Positions 21,146 to 30,069 of a stretch of 38,905 bases of DNA are shown here, one piece after another. The first letter of the stretch is position 1. Every line of letters starts with the position of its first letter. The stretch is from assembly GCA_002381225.1 (NCBI GenBank), contig DFSS01000046.1:1-38905 (forward strand), in the 5' to 3' direction. This DNA is from Flavobacteriales bacterium UBA3431 (GTDB lineage: Bacteria; Bacteroidota; Bacteroidia; Flavobacteriales; Schleiferiaceae). Below the pieces are notes generated by a model that did no database searches, was not told the origin of the DNA, and saw only the letters and a list, made by a program, of their open reading frames with translations. The translations under genes were made by a program, and so were the position numbers.

Positions 21146-23764
21146 ATGGATGAGAATTTTTCCCCCCGCGTCAAAGACGTCATTGGTTACAGCAAAGAAG
21201 AAGCCCTTCGGCTTGGGCACGACAGCATTGGCACCGAACATTTGATTCTGGGTCTGGTCCGCGAAGGAGAAGGATCCGCTGTGGACATCCTTACATCTAT
21301 GGGATTGGATCTGAGTGCCTTACGCACCAAAATTGAAGGCCTCACGGAACTCGGCGACGCCTCGGCCACCCCGCGAAAGAATATCCCGCTCACACGCCCT
21401 GCGGAGAAAGCCCTCAAAACAACCTTCCTCGAAGCGAAACTCTATGCGAGTGCAGTGATCCGCACAGCCCACCTCTTATTGTGCATCCTACGCAACGAAA
21501 ACGACCCTGTAACGGGTGTTTTTAAGAACCTAGGCATCGATTACGAAGGGGTCAAGGCGGAATACCAGTCCAAATTCATGGAAGATTCGGGATCGTCCCG
21601 TTCCCGACCTACCGCCTCAATGAGTGAAGAGGAGGACGAGGATAGCCCCGCTCCCCGCTCTGCCGGTAGAAAGGCAGGGGCCGATCCCAAGAGCAAGACC
21701 CCGGTGCTCGACAACTTTGGCCGGGACCTGACGAAATTGGCGGAAGAGAATAAACTCGACCCAGTCGTTGGCCGAGAGAAAGAAATCGAGCGGGTGAGCC
21801 AAGTTTTGTCCCGCCGTAAAAAGAACAACCCCCTTCTCATTGGTGAACCAGGGGTGGGCAAATCGGCCATAGCTGAGGGGTTGGCCTTGCGCATCGTGAA
21901 GAAGAAGGTGAGCCGCGTGCTCTATGGAAAGCGTGTCGTGACTCTGGACCTGGCTAGCCTCGTTGCAGGCACGAAGTACCGCGGACAATTTGAAGAGCGC
22001 ATGAAGGCCTTGATGAACGAATTGGAGAAGAACGACGACATCATCCTCTTCATCGACGAGCTTCATACCATCGTTGGGGCCGGCGGCGCGACGGGCTCCC
22101 TCGACGCCAGCAACATGTTCAAACCAGCCCTCGCACGCGGCGAAATCCAGTGCATTGGAGCTACCACTTTGGACGAATACCGTCAATACATCGAAAAAGA
22201 TGGAGCCCTGGAGCGAAGATTCCAAAAAGTCATGGTTGACCCTCCGACCCCGGAAGAGACGCTGCAAATCTTGGAAAACCTCAAGGCGAATTACGAAGAG
22301 CACCACAACGTCACCTACACTCCAGAAGCCTTGGAGGCCTGTGTGCGCCTAACGGTGCGCTATGTTTCCGATCGCCACCTCCCGGACAAAGCGATTGACG
22401 CCTTGGATGAAGCGGGAAGCCGCGTGCACATCACGAGCATCGTAGTTCCCGAAGAAGTGGCCGAACTCGAAAAAGGCTTGGAGGAAATCCGGCAAAAGAA
22501 AATGGAAGTGGTGCGCCGCCAGCGCTATGAAGAAGCGGCGAAGCTGCGCGATGACGAGAAAAATGTCGAAGCGGAACTGAGTAAAGCGCAGGCTCGCTGG
22601 GAAGAGCAATTGCGCGAAAACCGTCAACCGGTCACGGAAGAACACATCGCTGAAGTGGTTTCCATGATGACCGGCATCCCTGTCAAAAAAGTAGCCAAGC
22701 AGGAATTGGATAAGCTAGCCCACATGGAAGCGAGCATTCAGGCGAAAATCATTGGACAGGATACGGCTATTTCGAAAGTCGTTCGAGCCATTCAGCGCAA
22801 CCGCGCTGGCCTGAAAGACCCCAATAAACCCATTGGCTCCTTCATCTTCTTAGGGCCCACGGGCGTAGGCAAAACCCAATTAGCCAAGGAAATAGCGATT
22901 CAACTCTTCGATTCGGCCGACGCCTTAGTGCGTATCGACATGAGCGAGTACATGGAAAAATTCGCCCTATCTCGACTCGTAGGTGCCCCTCCGGGATATG
23001 TAGGCTACGAGGAAGGCGGTCAGCTGACAGAAAAAGTGCGCCGAAAGCCCTACTCTGTGGTCCTCTTGGATGAAATAGAAAAAGCCCACCCGGATATTTT
23101 TAACCTCATGCTTCAAGCCCTGGATGAGGGCCATATGACGGATAGTTTGGGACGCAAGGTGGACTTCAAAAACACCCTGATCATCATGACCTCCAACATC
23201 GGCTCACGTCAGCTCAAGGATTTTGGCACAGGCGTAGGGTTTGGGACAAAATCCCGAGAGGATAAATCGGACGAACTGGCCAAAGGAGTCATTGAAAGTG
23301 CTCTTAAGAAGGCCTTTGCTCCGGAATTCCTCAACCGAATCGACGATGTGGTGGTCTTCAATCCCTTGGAAAAGGAGGACATCGCCAAGATTGTCACCAT
23401 CGAAGCGGCTGCCTTAATGCGCCGAATGGAAAGCATTGGATACCAATTGACCTTGGATCCCGACGCCATTGCATTTATCGGTGAGAAAGGATTCGACCCC
23501 AAGTACGGAGCCCGTCCTCTGGCCCGGGCCATTCAGAAGTACGTCGAGGACCCCTTGGCGGAGGAAATTGTGAAAGGCCAAGCCCACCCTGGCGATGCCA
23601 TTCACTTTACCGTGGAAAAAGAAGCGGAAGCGCTCACCATCCAGGTTACACCCGGCGCATCTGAACATTCGGAAGAAGCCTCGGCGCCCGCCGAGGAAAA
23701 GGCCTCGTCCAAAAAGGCCGCGCCAAAAGCCGAAGAGGCGGAGCAGGAAGGCTCAGAGGGATAA
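21146..23764 (+). CDS. clpC: ClpC-type AAA+ unfoldase, ATP-binding subunit of Clp protease
   Basis: An 872-residue class I Hsp100 that unfolds substrates for ClpP. The N-terminal Clp repeat domain (1-145) starts MDENFSPRVKDVIGYSKEEA. D1 has Walker A GEPGVGKS (233-240) and Walker B ILFIDE. A UVR-like middle domain (about 455-490, RQRYEEAAKLRDDEK) separates D2 with GPTGVGKT (570-577). The ClpP-docking loop VGF is at 697-699, confirming a protease partner rather than ClpB-type disaggregation. A C-terminal Ala/Glu/Lys-rich tail of about 35 residues is extra. The start is chosen at MDENF; 49 upstream codons have no similarity. The 3' end overlaps DUF493 by 12 bp. Confidence 0.95.
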   Translation: MDENFSPRVKDVIGYSKEEALRLGHDSIGTEHLILGLVREGEGSAVDILTSMGLDLSALRTKIEGLTELGDASATPRKNIPLTRPAEKALKTTFLEAKLYASAVIRTAHLLLCILRNENDPVTGVFKNLGIDYEGVKAEYQSKFMEDSGSSRSRPTASMSEEEDEDSPAPRSAGRKAGADPKSKTPVLDNFGRDLTKLAEENKLDPVVGREKEIERVSQVLSRRKKNNPLLIGEPGVGKSAIAEGLALRIVKKKVSRVLYGKRVVTLDLASLVAGTKYRGQFEERMKALMNELEKNDDIILFIDELHTIVGAGGATGSLDASNMFKPALARGEIQCIGATTLDEYRQYIEKDGALERRFQKVMVDPPTPEETLQILENLKANYEEHHNVTYTPEALEACVRLTVRYVSDRHLPDKAIDALDEAGSRVHITSIVVPEEVAELEKGLEEIRQKKMEVVRRQRYEEAAKLRDDEKNVEAELSKAQARWEEQLRENRQPVTEEHIAEVVSMMTGIPVKKVAKQELDKLAHMEASIQAKIIGQDTAISKVVRAIQRNRAGLKDPNKPIGSFIFLGPTGVGKTQLAKEIAIQLFDSADALVRIDMSEYMEKFALSRLVGAPPGYVGYEEGGQLTEKVRRKPYSVVLLDEIEKAHPDIFNLMLQALDEGHMTDSLGRKVDFKNTLIIMTSNIGSRQLKDFGTGVGFGTKSREDKSDELAKGVIESALKKAFAPEFLNRIDDVVVFNPLEKEDIAKIVTIEAAALMRRMESIGYQLTLDPDAIAFIGEKGFDPKYGARPLARAIQKYVEDPLAEEIVKGQAHPGDAIHFTVEKEAEALTIQVTPGASEHSEEASAPAEEKASSKKAAPKAEEAEQEGSEG

Positions 23765-24019
23765 GAGCCCTGGAATGGTGCGGACCTGACTGTAGCGTTC
23801 GATCACCTTCTCAGGAGACATCATCATCTCTTTCGCCGTCACACTCACAAAGTTCCCCTTCGATGAGGAACGGATGTGAATTTCAGCCGTTTCTGAATTG
23901 AAGAGGCTTTCGAGGTAGGCAATGTTTTCATTGCTCGCCGGACAAACGAACTTAAACATGTAAATGCTGGGCCAAGTGTAGTTTTGCTCCAGCAACTCTT
24001 TAAACGCAATTGGATCCAT
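23753..24019 (-). CDS. DUF493 (YbeD-like) family protein
   Basis: An 88-residue small ACT-like protein of the DUF493 family, related to E. coli YbeD; function unestablished. Family pattern: FKELLEQNYTWPSIYMFKFVCP, then KGNFVSVTAKEMMMSPEKVIERYSQVRTIPGLLSL. The start is the ATG of MDPIAFKE at 24019; the frame can only be extended to a TTG 12 bases upstream. Its ATG is immediately back to back with the ATG of the divergent ATPase (CATATG, 24017-24022), and its 3' end overlaps clpC. Confidence 0.85.
   Translation of the reverse strand: MDPIAFKELLEQNYTWPSIYMFKFVCPASNENIAYLESLFNSETAEIHIRSSSKGNFVSVTAKEMMMSPEKVIERYSQVRTIPGLLSL
23979..23986 (+). promoter_or_regulatory. Candidate -7 element of the AAA ATPase-recQ-fmt unit
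   Basis: TAGTTTTG matches TAnnTTTG and lies 33 nt before the ATG at 24020, inside the divergent DUF493 coding sequence. No -33 TTG is evident. Confidence 0.35.
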
Positions 24020-24583
24020 ATGAGCCCCCAAAGTAACAACGGAACTTCCCCAGTACGACGTATTGTGCTCACCGGCGCTCCAGGGACTGGAAAATCAACG
24101 GTCGTACAAGCCTTAGAGGCACTGGAATACTCCGTGATGAAAGAAGTTTCCCGAGAATACTGGGAAGAAACGGGCTACGGCGAAGGAGGCAATGACCCAT
24201 GGCGCAACCTCATTGCATTCTCCAAGGCGATTTGGACCCTGCGCGCCGAGCAGCATCGTGCCGCCAATTGGTTGTCTGGCTCCGTCTTCTATGATCGATC
24301 CTTGCTCGATATTTTGGCCTACATGGATGCCGGAGAGAAAGAAATCCCAGCGGAAATGAACCCGGATCTGTTTCCCTACCATTCGGAGGTCTTCATTTTC
24401 CCCCCATGGGAGGAAATTTATCAGATGGATGAAGGCCGATGGGAGCCCTTCAGCACCTGCCATGCGATCCATCAATCACTGGTCGAAACCTACGAGGTTG
24501 CCGGCTATCGACTCGTCGAAGTGCCGCCAGGAAGCATTCAAGAGCGTGTCGACTTTATGTTGAATTATCTCCGTGACCACTGA
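24020..24583 (+). CDS. P-loop AAA-type (AAA_28) ATPase/kinase-like protein
   Basis: A 187-residue P-loop protein. Walker A is GAPGTGKST near residues 19-27 (RRIVLTGAPGTGKST). Further family segments are EVSREYWEE and VFYDRSLLDILAYMD, resembling the NadR-like/AAA_28 group of small nucleoside kinases. The exact reaction is unknown. The start MSPQSNNG is preferred to an ATG 36 bases upstream because the latter falls inside the divergent DUF493 gene and adds unrelated residues. Its stop overlaps the recQ GTG start by 11 bp. Confidence 0.8.
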   Translation: MSPQSNNGTSPVRRIVLTGAPGTGKSTVVQALEALEYSVMKEVSREYWEETGYGEGGNDPWRNLIAFSKAIWTLRAEQHRAANWLSGSVFYDRSLLDILAYMDAGEKEIPAEMNPDLFPYHSEVFIFPPWEEIYQMDEGRWEPFSTCHAIHQSLVETYEVAGYRLVEVPPGSIQERVDFMLNYLRDH

Positions 24584-26462
24584 GGCGCTTCATCAACTTC
24601 TAAAGGAGGTCTGGGGCTATTCCTCTTTCCGGCCCGGCCAAGAAGAGATTGTCACCCACTGCGCCCTGGGAAAGGATGGCATTGCCCTGCTCCCGACTGG
24701 TGGAGGCAAGTCCCTCTGCTACCAGGTTCCAGGCTTGGCGAGAGAAGCGTGCACGCTGGTGATTTCCCCGCTCATTTCCCTGATGGAGGACCAAGTAGCG
24801 GACCTTCAAGCTCGTGGCATCCCAGCCCTGTCTTTGGCGGGAGACATCGATGCGAAAGCCTGGGACCAAGTCATGGATCGAGCCATTGCTGGCGATTATG
24901 CCTTCTTGTATTTGTCGCCCGAACGAGCCCTATCATCCCGATTTATGGCCCGCCTCCCCTATTTACCTCTAGGGCTCCTCGCAGTAGATGAGGCGCATTG
25001 TATCAGCCAATGGGGACATGATTTTCGTCCGAGCTATACTTCGCTTGGTCGCCTTCGGGCCAAACTCCGCCATATCCCCTGTCTCGCTGTGACCGCCTCC
25101 GCGACGCCCGAGGTGCTGGCGGATGTGCAAACCCTGCTCGACCTTTCGGAAGCACCTGTTTTTCGGCAGTCCTTCGCGCGACCCAATATTCAGATACGCG
25201 TTCACGTCACGTCCCAGCGGGAACACACACTCCTTCAATGGTTGCGGCCAAACGATGGAAAGCAAATCGTGTACACCCGTAGCCGCAGTCAAACAGTTCA
25301 GTGGGCCAAACGCCTCAAAGAGCAAGGCATCGCTGCGGGCGCATACCATGCCGGGATGTCGGCCGACGAGCGCTCTGCCCAACAAACGGCGTGGATGGGG
25401 GAAGGCCTGAGTACCATGGTGGCCACCAATGCGTTTGGGATGGGCATTGACCAAGCCCATGTGCGTCAAGTGTTCCACCTCGATATTCCGGATTCCCCCG
25501 AATCCTATTACCAAGAAATCGGTCGTGCCGGCCGCGACGGGGCGCCTGCGGAAGCCCATTTTCTATTGGATAGCCGAGTGCAGAGCACATTTGAAAAGCG
25601 ACTCAGGGAGGAATCCCTCAGCTGGGAAGACCTGTCTCGGGTCTACAATCGCCTCGGAAGCCTTGGGCAAATTGCCGTAGGAGACGGGCTGGATGTGCAG
25701 CAAACCATGGATTTGGACGAACTGGCCCAACGCTTGGATAAACCGCGTAGATGGATCGCTTTGGCCTTAGAAACCATGGAGCGCGAAGGGCTGTTTCGGC
25801 TCCATGACGGGTGGAATGCCCAAGCAAAAATTCAATTATTGATGCATGGCGAAGCACTCGTCCGCGCCGCGGAGAGCCTTCCAGGGCACGCCCACGTAGC
25901 CTATGCCGTGGCGCGAATGGATCCAGGCTCTCGGGCGGAGTTCAGCCCTTTCTCGCCGAAAGCCTTAGCACAACGGGTGGACTGTTCGATTCCCGCCTTA
26001 TACGCCAGCCTTCATGCGCTTGACCGAGCCGGAATCTTACGTTGGGAACACCCCGAGGGCAAAACCCTAATCACGTGGCTCCATGCCCGTGAAGCGGAGG
26101 GCCATCTACCCATTTCACGCAAAAAGATGCACGCACTCCGAACCGCTAAGGGCCACCGTGCGCAGGCGATGTTGGACTTGCTTCATGGGGACGGGTGCCG
26201 CATGCAACGCCTACTCTCATACTTTGGAGAACGTCAGACCTCTCCTTGTGGGCAATGTGATCGCTGTACCCAAAGCCAAACACGTGGGCCTCTGGCGCTG
26301 CAAGCCCATATCTTTGCCTTGCTGGAGACGGAGCCGGCAACGGCACAAAGCCTCAAGGCCAGCCTTCCCGATAGTCCGCGTGACATTGAAGCCGCCCTAC
26401 GCGAAGGAATTCACCGAAATTTGTGGGAGCGAACCCCAATTGGAACCTATCAACTCCTATGA
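24573..26462 (+). CDS. recQ: RecQ-family ATP-dependent DNA helicase
   Basis: A 629-residue superfamily 2 helicase starting with GTG. Motif 0 is FRPGQEEI, motif I LLPTGGGKS (39-47), motif II DEAH (AVDEAHCISQWGHDFRPSY), motif III TASAT, and motif VI EIGRAGRDG. The RecQ C-terminal zinc site is present (GC RMQ...YFGE...CGQCDRC). The end appears to be a winged-helix-like region instead of a clear HRDC domain. It unwinds 3'-5' during recombination and fork repair. It overlaps the upstream ATPase by 11 bp and fmt by ATGA, so it is in an operon. Confidence 0.95.
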   Translation: MTTEALHQLLKEVWGYSSFRPGQEEIVTHCALGKDGIALLPTGGGKSLCYQVPGLAREACTLVISPLISLMEDQVADLQARGIPALSLAGDIDAKAWDQVMDRAIAGDYAFLYLSPERALSSRFMARLPYLPLGLLAVDEAHCISQWGHDFRPSYTSLGRLRAKLRHIPCLAVTASATPEVLADVQTLLDLSEAPVFRQSFARPNIQIRVHVTSQREHTLLQWLRPNDGKQIVYTRSRSQTVQWAKRLKEQGIAAGAYHAGMSADERSAQQTAWMGEGLSTMVATNAFGMGIDQAHVRQVFHLDIPDSPESYYQEIGRAGRDGAPAEAHFLLDSRVQSTFEKRLREESLSWEDLSRVYNRLGSLGQIAVGDGLDVQQTMDLDELAQRLDKPRRWIALALETMEREGLFRLHDGWNAQAKIQLLMHGEALVRAAESLPGHAHVAYAVARMDPGSRAEFSPFSPKALAQRVDCSIPALYASLHALDRAGILRWEHPEGKTLITWLHAREAEGHLPISRKKMHALRTAKGHRAQAMLDLLHGDGCRMQRLLSYFGERQTSPCGQCDRCTQSQTRGPLALQAHIFALLETEPATAQSLKASLPDSPRDIEAALREGIHRNLWERTPIGTYQLL

Positions 26463-27418
26463 AAATGGCCCGTATCGTTTTTTTTGGCACACCCGAGTTT
26501 GCATCAACCGCACTATTGGCTCTAGCTGCGGATGCGCGCACGGATGTGGCCGCCGTGGTCACGGCCCCGGACAAGCCTGCGGGCCGCGGGCTGCAGGTAA
26601 AGGCATCCCATGTTGGCCAAACGGCCCAAGATCTGGGAATTCCCGTCTTGAAGCCCGAAAAACTCCGCGATTCGGGCTTTTTAGCGGACTTGGCGCAGTA
26701 CGACGCGGACTTGTTCGTCGTCGTCGCTTTTCGCATGCTTCCCGAGGCTATTTGGGCCATGCCCCCCAAGGGCACGTTCAATGTCCATGCCTCCCTTCTA
26801 CCCGATTATCGGGGTGCAGCCCCTATTCAGTGGTCCATCGCCAATGGCGATACCGTCACCGGAGTCACCACCTTCTTGCTCAATGACCGAATTGATGAGG
26901 GGGAAATTCTTCGGCAAGAAAAGCTTGAAATAGGCCCGAACGAAGCATTGGCCTCCCTCTACGAACGCTTGATGCATGCTGGTGCAGCGCTCGCTGTGGA
27001 GACAATTCACGGTTTAATGGAGGGAAAATGGGTGAGTCAACCACAAATTCCGGGACCTCAGGCACGTTTGGCCCCAAAAATTTATCCACCATTTGGGCAT
27101 CTTGAGTTGTTGAAAACTCTCCCCTCCATCCATCACCGAATCCGTGCGTGCGATCCCTTTCCTGGCGCCAGTTTTCACTTGGAAGAGGCTGGAAAGGAGC
27201 GAATAAAGCTATTTCAGTCAGAAATGATTAACGACTGTATTTCAACTGATTACACTCATTCAATTGAATTGATTATTTCAGACGAAGGGATGCAGTTGAC
27301 TCAAGGTGAAGGAGTTCTGCAGATTCATGAAATACAATGGCCGGGGAAACGAAAAATGGACACCAAGGCCTTTTTACGCGGATTTCGACTTCGCGGAAAA
27401 TTTGCCTTGAAACGTTAA
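26459..27418 (+). CDS. fmt: Methionyl-tRNA formyltransferase
   Basis: A 319-residue enzyme that formylates initiator Met-tRNA using 10-formyl-tetrahydrofolate. Features: IVFFGTPEFAS at the N-terminus, the PDKPAGRGL loop, the catalytic segment FNVHASLLPDYRGAAPIQWSI with the Asn-His pair, and the C-terminal OB-fold part from about residue 205. The start MKMARIVFFG overlaps the recQ stop as ATGA; the ATG two codons later is an alternative. The C-terminal third is more AT-rich than the rest. Confidence 0.96.
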   Translation: MKMARIVFFGTPEFASTALLALAADARTDVAAVVTAPDKPAGRGLQVKASHVGQTAQDLGIPVLKPEKLRDSGFLADLAQYDADLFVVVAFRMLPEAIWAMPPKGTFNVHASLLPDYRGAAPIQWSIANGDTVTGVTTFLLNDRIDEGEILRQEKLEIGPNEALASLYERLMHAGAALAVETIHGLMEGKWVSQPQIPGPQARLAPKIYPPFGHLELLKTLPSIHHRIRACDPFPGASFHLEEAGKERIKLFQSEMINDCISTDYTHSIELIISDEGMQLTQGEGVLQIHEIQWPGKRKMDTKAFLRGFRLRGKFALKR

Positions 27419-27433
27419 AAAGTTGGCCAACCC

Positions 27434-27463
27434 TTGTGTGTAGGGTGTATTCGTTTATATTTG
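27434..27463 (+). promoter_or_regulatory. Promoter of the HU gene
   Basis: TTG at 27434-27436 and TATATTTG at 27456-27463 are separated by 19 bp and match the Bacteroidota -33/-7 consensus fully. The leader would be about 36 nt, A-rich just before the ATG. This is one of the two strongest promoters in the window. Confidence 0.75.
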
Positions 27464-27505
27464 TTAGTGACCAAAACATATTTTTAATCTTTAAAAACGA
27501 AAAGC

Positions 27506-27775
27506 ATGAACAAGGCACAACTCATCGATGCCATTGCTGCAGACGCAGGAATCTCCAAGGCACAAGCAAAGTCTGCATTGGATTCTTTCACGAATAACGT
27601 AGGCAGCGCATTGGCCTCTGGTGACAAAGTTTCTCTCGTCGGCTTCGGTACGTTCAGCGTATCAGTGCGTGGCGCACGTGAAGGCCGCAACCCACAGACG
27701 GGTGCTACCATCAAAATTGCTGCTAAGAAAGTTGCGAAGTTTAAGGCTGGCGCTGAAATGAGCGCAAAGCTCTAA
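27506..27775 (+). CDS. HU-family nucleoid DNA-binding protein
   Basis: An 89-residue HU/IHF-family protein: MNKAQLIDAIAADAGISKAQAKSAL, VSLVGFGTFSV, then the DNA-binding arm REGRNPQTGATIKI with the conserved Pro, and KKVAKFKAG. It binds and bends DNA non-specifically as a dimer and is normally abundant, which fits the strong promoter and the strong terminator bracketing it as a single-gene unit. Confidence 0.96.
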   Translation: MNKAQLIDAIAADAGISKAQAKSALDSFTNNVGSALASGDKVSLVGFGTFSVSVRGAREGRNPQTGATIKIAAKKVAKFKAGAEMSAKL

Positions 27776-27796
27776 ACCCAAAGCCACCTAAACGCA

Positions 27797-27822
27797 AAAG
27801 CCGCCCTCGGGCGGCTTTTTTT
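27797..27822 (+). terminator. Intrinsic terminator of the HU gene
   Basis: AAGCCGCC and GGCGGCTT form a stem around a CTCG tetraloop and are followed by a run of seven Ts (27816-27822). In reverse it has four Ts and may weakly stop the convergent dehydrogenase transcript too. Confidence 0.9.
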
Positions 27823-27840
27823 ATGGATTAAGGCATAACC

Positions 27841-28848
27841 CTATGCCTTCGCATAGATGCGTTCAATAATGTCCACCACCTTCAGCCCCTCCAGCGCATT
27901 GGTCGTGATGGGACCCTCGCCGCGCAGCACATTCATGACATTTTCATAGACAAAGATGTGGTTGGCGGCGGATCCTTTGTAGGGGCCGTAATTGTTGGGC
28001 GGATTGCTGGGCGCGAGCGCCGGCATGGCATACCCCTCGATATGGCAATGGGCCACTTCATTCATGTATTGCCCTGCAACCTTGACCGAACCCTTCTCGC
28101 CAATAATGGTCATGCTGGACTCCAGGTTTGCGTCCCAAACCGATGTCGAATAATTCAAGGACCCCACCCCACCTTGTACAAGGTCGAACTGAACCATGCC
28201 CGAATCTTCAAATTGAATGCTGTGGGCATGATTGAAATTATTGAGCTTCACCGCGGTAGGGGTAATATCTCCGAACAACCAATACAGGATATCAATGAAG
28301 TGACTAAACTGCGTGAACAGAGTGCCTCCATCCAAGTCTTTGGTGCCATGCCACCCTCCCGGATGGTAGTAGCGGTCATCGCGGTTCCAAAAACAATCCA
28401 CATGCACTTGATAGATTTCGCCTAAGAGGCCCCGGTCTACCACTTCCTTCAGCCATTCCGAAGGAGGAGAATACCGGTTTTGCATCACGCCAAATACATA
28501 TTTTCCCTTTTGGAGCGCCGCGTGAAGCACTTTTTCTGCGTCGCGGCGGGTCAAGGCCATGGGTTTTTCAATGATGGGGTGTGCCCCCGCCGCAATGACC
28601 TGAAGGGCATGTTGCGCGTGAAAGCCATTGGGTGTCGCGATGGCAACCACGTCCAATTGGGGATGGGCCGCCAGCATTGCCTCGGCCGAAGTGTAATAAG
28701 GCACCTCCACAGAAATCCCGAGTTCCCCCACAGGAAGGACATCGCAGACGGCTGCCAAGGTGGCGCCGGGGAGGTTTTTGATCATTTCAATATGGCGCAA
28801 ACCAATGCGGCCACATCCGATCACGGCAAAGGAAATGGGGTGTGTCAT
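27841..28848 (-). CDS. Gfo/Idh/MocA-family sugar dehydrogenase (WlbA/WbpB-like)
   Basis: A 335-residue NAD(P)-dependent dehydrogenase. The Rossmann motif is FAVIGCGRIGLRH (residues 7-19), and the family EKP motif is in PIIEKPMALTRRDAE, with the lysine serving substrate/cofactor binding. The segment VDCFWNRDDRYYHPGGWHGTKDLDGGTLFTQFSHFIDILYWLFGD closely recalls UDP-N-acetylglucosaminuronate 3-dehydrogenases (WlbA/WbpB) of surface-polysaccharide pathways; substrate is inferred. No other polysaccharide genes are nearby. It starts 5 nt after the pdxH stop and is probably co-transcribed with it. Confidence 0.87.
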   Translation of the reverse strand: MTHPISFAVIGCGRIGLRHIEMIKNLPGATLAAVCDVLPVGELGISVEVPYYTSAEAMLAAHPQLDVVAIATPNGFHAQHALQVIAAGAHPIIEKPMALTRRDAEKVLHAALQKGKYVFGVMQNRYSPPSEWLKEVVDRGLLGEIYQVHVDCFWNRDDRYYHPGGWHGTKDLDGGTLFTQFSHFIDILYWLFGDITPTAVKLNNFNHAHSIQFEDSGMVQFDLVQGGVGSLNYSTSVWDANLESSMTIIGEKGSVKVAGQYMNEVAHCHIEGYAMPALAPSNPPNNYGPYKGSAANHIFVYENVMNVLRGEGPITTNALEGLKVVDIIERIYAKA

Positions 28849-28853
28849 CCGGA

Positions 28854-29486
28854 TCAAGGTTGAAGTCGTTGTACGTGCCACGCAGCATCCTGCTTGGTAA
28901 AGACGAGGCGATCATGCATTCGGCTAGGCCGTCCCTGCCAAAATTCGATCCGCTGAATTTCAAGCGCATACCCTCCCCAGCCTTCCGGACGCTGCAATGC
29001 GTCATCTGGAGTAGCCTGCAAGGCCTGGAATTGGCCATCTAAGGCCGCTCGCGATTCAATGGGGGCCGATTGGTCCGAGGCGATGGCGCCACGCCGGCTT
29101 TCCGCAGGACGAGAATTAAAATACTGGGTACTCCAAGCCGAATCCACTCGCGAAACAGGGCCAAATACCCGCACTTGACGCTCTTGACTTGGCCAAAAGA
29201 ACAGCGCATGGGCGAAGGGATTGGCCGCCAAATCACGCCCTTTCTTCGAGGTGTAATGCGTAAAAAACTGCATACGGCCCTGCTCGAGGGCTTTGAGAAG
29301 TACGATGCGCGCATCAGGGTGACCGTCCGAAGACACGGTGCTCAACGCAAATGCGGTGGCATCCGCGACGCCAGTTTGGCGGTAGGACTCGAGCCATTCG
29401 CTAAAAAGGGCCACAGGGTCAGCACTTTTCGCCTCATCGGACAGGCTATTGGCCCGGTATTCTTTACGGTCGTTGTGTAAACTCAT
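28854..29486 (-). CDS. pdxH: Pyridoxamine 5'-phosphate oxidase
   Basis: A 210-residue FMN-dependent oxidase that makes pyridoxal phosphate. Family landmarks are ATAFALSTVSSDGHPDARIVLLK, FFTHYTSKKGRDLAANPFAHALFFWP, the QVRVFGPVSRV strand, and the C-terminal RPEGWGGYALEIQRIEFWQGRPSRMHDR with the conserved WGG and Arg-X-His-Asp-Arg pattern. Length is standard. A TAATTTAG sequence (one mismatch to the -7 consensus) lies 7 nt upstream on the minus strand at 29494-29501. yqgE is divergent. Confidence 0.95.
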   Translation of the reverse strand: MSLHNDRKEYRANSLSDEAKSADPVALFSEWLESYRQTGVADATAFALSTVSSDGHPDARIVLLKALEQGRMQFFTHYTSKKGRDLAANPFAHALFFWPSQERQVRVFGPVSRVDSAWSTQYFNSRPAESRRGAIASDQSAPIESRAALDGQFQALQATPDDALQRPEGWGGYALEIQRIEFWQGRPSRMHDRLVFTKQDAAWHVQRLQP

Positions 29487-29508
29487 GGATTGTGCTAAAT
29501 TAACGGAT

Positions 29509-30069
29509 ATGAGGCAGTCAACCGAGCATCGAATTCAACGTGGGCAGGTTTTATTGGCCCACCCATTGCTCGAAGACCAAAACTTTCAACAGTCGGTCAT
29601 TCTGCTCGCGGATCACGATGAGCAAGGCACCGTAGGATTTGTGCTGAACGATCCCCTCGAGTATACACTTCCCCAAGCCCTTGAAGGCGCTTGGCCTGCC
29701 CTACCCTTGCATGTAGGCGGCCCGGTGGACCAAGATTCCCTCTTTTACCTTCATTGCCGTCCAGACCTCATTCCTGGAGCACATTCCATTGACGGCTTCT
29801 TGCATTGGGGCGGTGAATACGACGTTATGCACGAAATGCTTACGCGCGGACTCCTTCACGCAGGGCATATCCGGTTTTTTGCAGGGTATTCTGGATGGTC
29901 GCCCAACCAGCTTAACCAGGAGATTGACGAAGGAAGCTGGGCCATCATTCCCGGCAACACCGTGAACTGCCTGAGCTACCAAGCCGACCTGTACCAAGCC
30001 CTCAAGGGACATCTCCCCCCGGATTTTCGACTTTGGAGCAATGCCCCGAAGGAACCTACCCTGAATTAG
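29509..30069 (+). CDS. YqgE/AlgH family protein
   Basis: A 186-residue protein of the YqgE/AlgH (UPF0301) family, function not firmly established. Typical segments are GQVLLAHPLLED.NF..SVILLADHDEQGTVGFVLNDP, LHVGGPVDQDSLFYLH, and IRFFAGYSGWSPNQLNQEIDEGSWAI. The start MRQSTEHRIQRG is chosen because upstream ATGs lie on top of the divergent pdxH start. The 3' end overlaps the convergent aminotransferase gene by 4 bp. Confidence 0.9.
   Translation: MRQSTEHRIQRGQVLLAHPLLEDQNFQQSVILLADHDEQGTVGFVLNDPLEYTLPQALEGAWPALPLHVGGPVDQDSLFYLHCRPDLIPGAHSIDGFLHWGGEYDVMHEMLTRGLLHAGHIRFFAGYSGWSPNQLNQEIDEGSWAIIPGNTVNCLSYQADLYQALKGHLPPDFRLWSNAPKEPTLN

Noticed and set aside
24601..24610. Strong Shine-Dalgarno-like AAAGGAGGT
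   Set aside because: It is inside recQ near its 5' end with no start codon at a usable distance.
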